DNA from: Biscogniauxia marginata
Taxonomy: Eukaryota > Ascomycota > Sordariomycetes > Xylariales > Xylariaceae
Direction of reading: 5' to 3'
Assembly (NCBI GenBank): GCA_022695795.1
Contig: MU404058.1
Location: forward strand, 682,001-746,000
DNA length: 64,000 bases
Shown here: positions 57,265-64,000 of the stretch, in pieces
Layout: the number at the start of each line of letters is the position of its first letter
Numbering within the stretch: position 1 is the first letter of the stretch
Made by a program: the position numbers and the translations under genes
Notes under the pieces: generated by a model
What the model was told of the DNA's origin: nothing
The model's input: the letters and a program-made list of their open reading frames with translations, nothing else
Databases searched by the model: none

Positions 57265-57921
57265 TGAACGGGCAAAAGAACGGATGATGATGAGAATATT
57301 AAGGGGCAACCTCGGGGCGTATTTCGACTGATCACGGAGGCGAGGAGGGTGGAATATCCCTTTCGTAAGAGTATCAATCATCAACACAGTTGCTTAAACC
57401 CGTATTGCTATATATATGTAGGTCGGAATGAATACCATAGCCTAGTTGACACTGCGAGCGTTTGAAAGATAGCCCCCATCAGAGTAATGCATCACGTGAC
57501 TAGGTAGGAATGAATCTAAATCGCCACTTTGAAGACGGCGACATGGTGACATGACTATCTTAAACATCATTTCAATTCCATATTACAATCGGAATTAAAA
57601 TACATTCTTAATGCAGGTCATATGAAATACCGACAGACTAATTTTTTTCACTCTTCAAACTAGAGGAATTAGAAAAACTCTCAAGAAGGAATTTGCACCG
57701 CCCAATCGCAATTGGAAAATTTTCGTTTCCATCAGCGCCCAAACCACCACGAAATCTACAGTCTGTAAGATTCGGTGCAACTAGTAGCAGCAGTGAATCT
57801 TTTGCTGACCAAATTTGAAGCATTGAAAACAACAGAAATAAGGATTAAATAAATAAATAAACCAAAAAAAAAAATACAAAAATACAAAAAATTTTACGCA
57901 ATCGCAGAGAAACGAAAGAAG
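57265..57921. other. Intergenic region between SPO11 and YAR1
   Basis: Contains a poly-A-rich stretch just upstream of YAR1 (AAATAAATAAATAAACC then A runs, 57838-57890), which may be a nucleosome-poor promoter element. No gene. Confidence 0.45.
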
Positions 57922-58868
57922 ATGGCGCCGAACTTGTCTGAAAATGAGATTGACGACCTCATCTATCTAGCCCGAGCCGGTGATGATGCAGATCTCACCG
58001 AGATGATAAGAGAAATTTCTAGTCGAGATAATGTCACACCGGCAGAGGTGCTCGCCGCCGCGAGGGATGATGGCAATGCCACTTGTTTGCACATGGCGGC
58101 AGCGAATGGACATGGGAGTAAGTCTATCGCAATTTTGGTCCCCCCCCTTTCCCCTTTTCCTTTTTTTTCTTACATACATTTCCCTCATTCTTGGGCACAT
58201 GTCAGCCAAGCAGTCCATTATGGCGTTATGGATCCAGCCACTACGGGATGCAAGTAGTAAGATACAATGTGTCACTATGCTTCTTCAAGCCCAAGACGCA
58301 AACGCATCTGCAATCACTCATGTCTCTACCCAATTACAATCCTCATCACTCTAGTCTAAGTTCCAGCTAGCTGACTCTTCGTCTTGTAGAAACCGTGACG
58401 CTCATCCTCTCATATCTTCCACCCAAGTCATCAATAGCCGCTACGAGGACAACGACAGCAGAGACAACAACCCCCTCAGCTGCACCCACGATAACAGGGT
58501 CATTAGAATCAGGTTTCCAACCACTGCCAGCGGGGGAAGCAGAAGCAGTTTTGGAGCAGCCATCGTACATCAATGTCCAGAACACATTCGGCAACACGGC
58601 ACTGCACTGGGCGTGTCTGGGGGGCCACCTGGACGTGGTGAAGTTACTGCTTTCGAGAAGCGCCTCCCCCGCTCTGGCAAATGACAAGGATCAAATCCCC
58701 CTGGACCTGGCAGCATTCAATAACCACATGCATGTGGTTGAGTATTTCCTGTCCCAGAGCAAGGACATCGAGGGCACTAACGCCACGACAGGCGGAGGCC
58801 TGGAGAAGGGGGCACAGAATGTGGAGATAGGCGACGACGACGAGGATACTAGTAAGAAGACTGGCTAG
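57922..58868 (+). CDS. YAR1: Ankyrin-repeat protein, YAR1-like ribosomal protein S3 chaperone
   Basis: Exons 57922-58117 and 58390-58868 join in phase 1 across a 272-bp intron (GTAAGT...TGTAG), giving 224 residues. MAPNLSENEIDDLIYLARAG leads into ankyrin repeats: ATCLHMAAANGHGKTVTLIL (first), NTFGNTALHWACLGGHLDVV (second), then DQIPLDLAAFNNHMHVVEYF. The tail is acidic (GDDDEDTSKK). The order, size and motif wording match yeast Yar1, which binds and protects uS3/Rps3 on its way to the nucleus and 40S assembly. The linker between repeats 1 and 2 is Ala/Thr-rich and longer than in yeast. The large intron is unusual next to the 50-115 bp introns elsewhere here. Confidence 0.85.
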
Positions 58869-59647
58869 AGAGATGTTTCTGAAGGATAGGGGGAGCTGAG
58901 GGAATAGTACCAGTAAGAAGTTGACCAGTGTAGCAAGCCAACGAACCCTTAGCAAATTATGTAGTACGTACCTACAAAGTCACCTCGACCTTGTGAATCA
59001 AAGTCCACGGCGGAGGAACTAAAATATTCCTAGGTAATTGGTAACACTCTTCGTGTCGTGAAGATGATATTTGTAAATGGTCGCCATTGATGGTTGTGGC
59101 GCGAAGATCTAGACCTAAAAATGTCTTGCGAACAGCACCTTTCTATACCTAATAGCATAATTTTCAGGTAGCCTTGTACCCGTGGCTCTCTTTGGCGCTC
59201 TATTTATACCCTGGTTAGTTTAGGTAACACGACTACAACATCTAGTTACCACTTGAGGGCTTTTAACGCCAAGCTACATCTGACTGACTAAGAAACTGTT
59301 GTAAAGTAGAAGACTTGCTTGTGCTTCGAGATCTTATAATAATCCATTCACATAGTCAAATAATCGGAAACTCGGACGAATTTGATCAGAAAGCATGTTT
59401 TGAAGAATCAAAATAAATAACTAATTTCGGAATACAAGAAATTCTTATCGTGGTCTCATAAATGATCCAGGAGCACAACCGAGCGCAACCTTCGTCACGT
59501 TACCAAGCTCAACCACAAGTCGTGTGAAAACATAGTCATTCAAAATAACCGGACAGTAAATTCCTCTCAACTCCTGTTCGAGAAGAAAAGTGGTAGGAAT
59601 CGAAGGCTTCAGTAACTTCGCAAGAGCTGATAGAGAGGCGATTAGAA
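58869..59647. other. Convergent intergenic region
   Basis: Between the YAR1 stop and the 3' end of the next minus-strand gene. Near 59030 there is an ATTCCTAGGTAATTGGTAA word. No gene recognised. Confidence 0.45.
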
Positions 59648-60677
59648 TCATCCACGGACAACGTAATCGTAATGTTCAAATCTTTCAATTTCCTCTCCTG
59701 TTCGTCCTGGCTCAACGGCAACGTGCACTACAACTCCCCTAGGTGGTCCGTGGGCAGCTATATGCCACAGTGTTAACTCTACAAAATCAAACGTGAGTAA
59801 TAGGTAGACCGTTGAACTTATACTCACAGACGGGTTCGCGCCTTCTTCCAGTCCAGGTATGCTCATTCCAATGCATACTGAAGGCCTCGTCTGTCCTGCC
59901 GGGCCTTTCAGCCAAGGCCATGAGGCCTAGGAGAGGCCCAAGTTCTCCTCCAAGAGCTGTGGACCGAGGAACGTTGGGATCCAGATTTTTGTAGGCTTCC
60001 GGCACAAGGCTTCCCAGCCAACTTGCATGACTTCCAGCAATATATTTCGCTCCGCCATTGAAGAAAGCACGACTGACGCCGCCAGCCTCGTGTCTGAAGT
60101 GTAGAGCATAAAACATATCATGAGGCGTGTCGTATTCAGATAAGTCCTGGACAGTCGCGTCGGCCAAGGCGTACGCGCAGGGGAAGAAGGGGCCGAGATC
60201 GAAAACGGTAGTTGCACTGTACGTATCGAGGGTCACAATTTGATTTCCGATAATGTTCATATACTCATCCCGAACTGTGGAGGTGTAGCTGATACTTCCC
60301 TCAGTTCCCAATCCGTTGGGACGATACCAAAAATAATCTCTACTCCGAGCCACATTGCCATTGTGGTATTCAAAAACGTGGCCAGGAGTCTCATTCGCAT
60401 AGCTGGCTTGGCGATCCGGCGGTACAAAATTTCCCCAGTGGTCTGCCGTTAGTGGGACATTGGTATTGAGTTCAATCTCGTTGACGACGAATATGAAGCT
60501 AGTACCAGCTTCTGAACCGCTGGAATGGCCTCCAGGTACTTTTGCGGATTTGCTCGGCCTAGAGGAGCCTTTGTGATGTTTTGGCTTCCTAGTATCAGAA
60601 CATGATGCTTGGAGATGAATATGTCTCTTACCACGGCTTTCGACATTACTTCGGCGATGCAGTTTTTGGGTTTTCAC
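59648..60677 (-). CDS. Unrecognised protein, 5' end incomplete
   Basis: Exon 2 (59757-59648) joins the long exon (about 60677-59828) across a 70-bp intron (GTGAGT...ATAG with GTTAAC branch-like word) in phase 1. The join gives EPVSAHGPPRGVVVHVAVEP and ends DYVVRG. The long exon reads basic and disordered first (KPKHHKGSSRPSKSAK), then a folded-looking domain with FIFVVNEIELNTNVPLTADH, GHVFEYHNGN, DYFWYRPNGLGTEGS and MHWNEHTWTGRRREPV. There is no in-frame ATG before the middle of the frame, so a start exon must lie upstream or the gene is 5' truncated. No signal peptide visible. Not recognised; the Trp/His/Asn-rich pattern might be an enzyme fold. Confidence 0.5.
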
Positions 60678-60919
60678 ATATGACTAGCGCAGGGTAGTTG
60701 GTAGAAATAGAACTCTAGCGATATATTCTTCCGCAAGTGTCTAAAGGCAAGTTGCCGTACTTCCAAAACCTGATATACATGCCTTCCACTTCTATAACAA
60801 AGCCCGAGGCCAGACGATAATGCAGAAAGAAAACCTGGCCAGATCCTTCCCAAGCTTGGCTGTTTCAGCCGAGAAGCAAGAACCTGCTCGTGACTTGGAA
60901 AAATCACAAGATTTGCGAC

Positions 60920-61316
60920 TTAGTTCCATTCACGAAATTCGGCAGCATACACGTACTGTTCAACACGACCGCTCATCTCTTCCCACGTATAGCCCAGCCC
61001 TTTGGGGAGCCAGGATTCGAAGACGACCATCGTGATCTCGAGTGCCATTTTCCAGAATCCTGTAGCACCAGGGATCCAGTTCGTGACACCCGGTCAAGCC
61101 AGGGACAGTCCCATCTTCCAGCATGGATCTTCAGGGTTGTTGGCGACCTCCCCACGTCCTGCACTCATGCCGCCAGGCGGGCCGTTATCTATCGATCACC
61201 TCAGAGGAAGGGGCAGAAGAAAAAGCAACTTGGCCCAATCTTTAGCATGCAAGCCATGAGCGCCAAGACCTTCAAGGTGCCGCGTTTGAACTGTCAATAT
61301 CCGCAACCATGAACGC
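60920..61316 (-). pseudogene. Decayed gene with in-frame TGA
   Basis: On the minus strand an exon-like stretch after a CTTAG site reads HLEGLGAHGLHAKDWAKLLF to LLPLPLR and meets a GTGATC donor. After a GTGCAG acceptor the frame reads DVGEVANNPEDPCWKMGLSL, an in-frame TGA (61093-61095), then PGVTNWIPGATGFWKMALEI, TMVVFESWLPKGLGYTWEEM and EQYVYAAEFREWN before TAA at 60920-60922. The coding quality is high apart from the TGA, which would arise from CGA by one C-to-T change. No family recognised. Confidence 0.45.
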
Positions 61317-64000
61317 TAAGGCTTGCGAGAGGTGTCTCTAACTGGCCAACCATATATCAGCTCTATACAAGTTGGGGTGGGCTCGTGGCCACCATCCACG
61401 GATAGTGCACTGTGGGGTATTCACGATGATTATGGCGGAGAATATCTTGCCTGACCGGTCCGGTTAAGTGCTCGGCGTCGGTTGTGAAACTGTGGTGGCC
61501 AATAATCGGCACGCCGACCTTCGCCTTTTTTAATCTCCTTCCTACGGGATTATAGAAGACGATGATCCGGGTATCGACAGATACGCGTTGACAACGCCAT
61601 TAGTACATGGTCGTAACCCGACTCGGGATGGTGTTTTGCGATAGGATCTGGTGAGAGAAACCTCCACGTCGTTCCATCGACGAACCTAGATACAGCCCGA
61701 CTATCATGCCACCAGTAGTATATTACACACCCCATAGAAACCCCCCCCCGCGGAAACTATGAGCTAGGCCGAAACATGAAGGTTGAATAATGACGCATCC
61801 TCGTGGGTTCTGGCCAGCGTGGCTCGCCCATAGCTTCCTCCCTCTAGACGGGAGGTAGCAGTAGAGCTAGACGTGGGTTAGGTCGGCATTGCTGATCTCT
61901 CTCTCGCTCTCCCTCGGGAGCTGAACAAGACACTAACGGCAACCAGCTGTGCCTCTGACAAGGAGGGTGAGAGCGAGCCAGGGTGTAAACTGCGATGCTC
62001 GAACCTTTGGTGTGGGTAGCTGTATTGAGGATGGTTGTCTGCCCCCCTAAACATCATGCTCATCGGTCCTTAAACAACTCGAGGAGAATGGCTCAGACTC
62101 CCACACCGACGACACGTGAGATGGGTAGCAGCTTGCATATTTTATGCCATGAACCGATCAGTCCTCAAGCAGTTCACCACGAAAGTGAAAAAAAAAAAGT
62201 GAAGTTATCTCGCCGATGTAGTAACCTGCAAATTTGACTTCGACGTCGCCACATACGCGAGCAAAATGCCAGCGACTCTGCGTACCGAACCAATTAGGAC
62301 ATCTAGGTAACGTAGCACAACTTCACGTCGTATTAGAGATTTCGTCATTTTCTGCAACGTCCCCGAGCGGACAATGCAACCACCAGCCAATATGCGTGAT
62401 TCATGCTACGATGGGCTAACTTGATGGAATTAATCACAAATCTCCGAAGCTACAGATAGTATTTTAGCGACGTCTAACGCGTCTAGATGTGCAAAATGAT
62501 AACGACGTGGTACAGAAATCTCTTCACTCTGGGGAAAACGAACATGGGGATTTAGATGGTGCATAGGTAGCAATCTGAATCTTTTATGAAATCCCCAAAA
62601 GACTTGCTCCGTAAACTCACGACCCCGAGAATGGATAAGAGGAAAAATCTCAGTTCTTTAATAGGAGTCACACTGATTTCATTTGTCGCCCTCTAAATGA
62701 TGGGGTATAAATTTCGTAGCTGTCTAGGGGGAGAGTAAAGCCTTGGTTAGAAATGACTAGAGTATAATAGGGGAACCCAAATGATGGTATACGTGCTTCA
62801 CAATGCCCAACGGTTTATCTGTTTGAGTGTAGGTAACATTCGAATTGTTGTCCAGGGGATATTGCACAATACCAACGCGTGATTATAATCGTACTGCTTG
62901 ACAAAACATAGAGCCGGTCTCCCGATCAAGCAGGAACACATACTGGTGCTACTACCTTAGACATATATTGGGTATCGATAGTCAAGCAGTTGGGCGGCAC
63001 TACTGAGGTATTATCTAGCCAATTAGCTGGTGTCAACTAAAGCACCTCCCGTTGCAACTCTTAGGTAGACTTGTTTTCGACTGCATACGACCATCCCGGG
63101 GTTGGCAATGAATACTACAAACTCCACTCAATGTTTCGAGTAGACGATGGGAAACCAATAGCCTCCTTGCTTTGTCCTCGCACACCCGCTTCTGTGAGAC
63201 TAATCAAGCATCTAGCCTGGGTCCAAGATGGGAAAGTATCACTAGCAAAACACACCTATAGGCTGGCATTCCAGAAACATCATTTCAGGTTTTCCGGCTA
63301 CTCGGCATCTCGAAGTTGTTTATCGGTACTTGACATATGTATGTATTATAGCAGCCCTTGATTCAACTGGCTCCGCAAGACTATAGTCTCCAAGGCACCA
63401 CTGGATACTAGAAAGGGAAGAAAGGGGTAAGAAGAACTTGGTGCCAAGGCATGAGCTGGTGAAAGGTTATTTGGACATCGATTTTGATTATACTTAGAGC
63501 CAAACGGCATCTTATAAGTACGTATTGTCCGAGACCCGTTTTGATATCTTCATCGCAAAACGCCATTTGCCAGCCTAGCCTAATGACCGAACGAACATGT
63601 GGCATGCTCTGTGACCACTTACTAGATATGCCAACAGAAGCAACGCTGAACGCCTTTCAAGTTCAGCATAGTGGAGAATGCGTAAGGCTTTTGGGCTGAA
63701 AATATATAGAACCTTAAGAGCATTCCAAAAACCACCATCTTCCCATCGGTTTTACTCTCACTTTGGCGAAGGCGAACATCCCTCGTCTTCTGATAGTTTC
63801 ATATCTACCTATCTATACAGCAAATAGATCATATCTGTAAAATGCATATTAGGTGTATAGGAATTTTGGTGTCCGTGCACGTGGCTGCTTATCGCGCTCA
63901 AGGGGGCCAACGACCTCGGGATTCTGCGAGTCCGCGGGTGACTAAATTCCCAAATCTTTTCTCACCAATAACCCGGTCCGTAATTGGTATTTTATTTTGT
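61317..64000. other. Right flank without recognised genes
   Basis: Moderate composition, short overlapping frames. One plus stretch (about 63071-63361, NEYYKLHSMFRVDDGKPIA to LIKHLAWVQDGKV) is protein-like but has no ATG at its start and no motif. A run of nine C lies near 61740. Nothing else can be supported. Confidence 0.4.

Noticed and set aside
60890..61312. 140-residue plus-strand frame
   Set aside because: Antisense to the decayed minus-strand gene, whose reading has a better protein character and splice sites.

Overview
The window is nuclear DNA of a filamentous ascomycete (Pezizomycotina, probably Sordariomycetes). The signs are short GT-AG introns of about 50-115 bp, a HET-domain gene, fungal GH43, P450, SRP54, SGT1, SPO11 and YAR1 genes, and long AT-rich blocks that carry the transition-only damage left by repeat-induced point mutation (RIP). 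The two kinds of sequence alternate sharply: gene segments of normal composition, and AT-rich blocks with almost no open frames.

Layout. 1-3.4 kb is gene-poor with decayed coding scraps. 3.4-14.5 kb holds a small three-exon gene, a species-restricted-looking ORF, a gene for a small C-terminally anchored membrane protein, a secreted GH43 arabinofuranosidase-like enzyme, a 97-aa membrane protein, a PAP2 lipid phosphatase and a polytopic membrane protein of unknown role. 15.06-15.72 kb is an AT-rich block with terminal inverted repeats between TA dinucleotides, next to a 15-bp tandem repeat. 17.5-22.2 kb has a large disordered Pro/Gly/Tyr/Thr-rich protein facing SRP54 tail to tail. 25.4-27.7 kb has a small ORF and a HET-domain gene. 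28.2-41.7 kb is a nested graveyard of RIP-mutated LTR retrotransposons. One is 7.5 kb with 238-bp LTRs and CATTC target duplications; it carries two solo LTRs of another family, and a second element of about 5.9 kb follows it. 41.7-47.2 kb is gene-poor and contains at least one decayed gene. 47.2-58.9 kb is a housekeeping-like block: a cytochrome P450, SGT1 (TPR-CS-SGS co-chaperone), an oxidosqualene cyclase, SPO11 and YAR1. 59.6-61.3 kb has an unrecognised gene and a decayed gene. The remainder to 64 kb shows nothing I can name.

The genes do not form one obvious pathway. The oxidosqualene cyclase and P450 are both oxidative or terpenoid enzymes on the same strand, but SGT1 lies between them, so I do not call a biosynthetic cluster. 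SGT1, SRP54 and YAR1 serve protein folding, targeting and ribosome assembly; SPO11 starts meiotic recombination. I built gene models by hand from reading frame, splice signals and remembered family motifs; no search was run. The main oddities are an in-frame TAG in the SGT1 coding frame, a DCIAE in place of DCTAE in the cyclase, a PAP2 motif lacking its usual Arg, and the nested RIP record in the retrotransposons.
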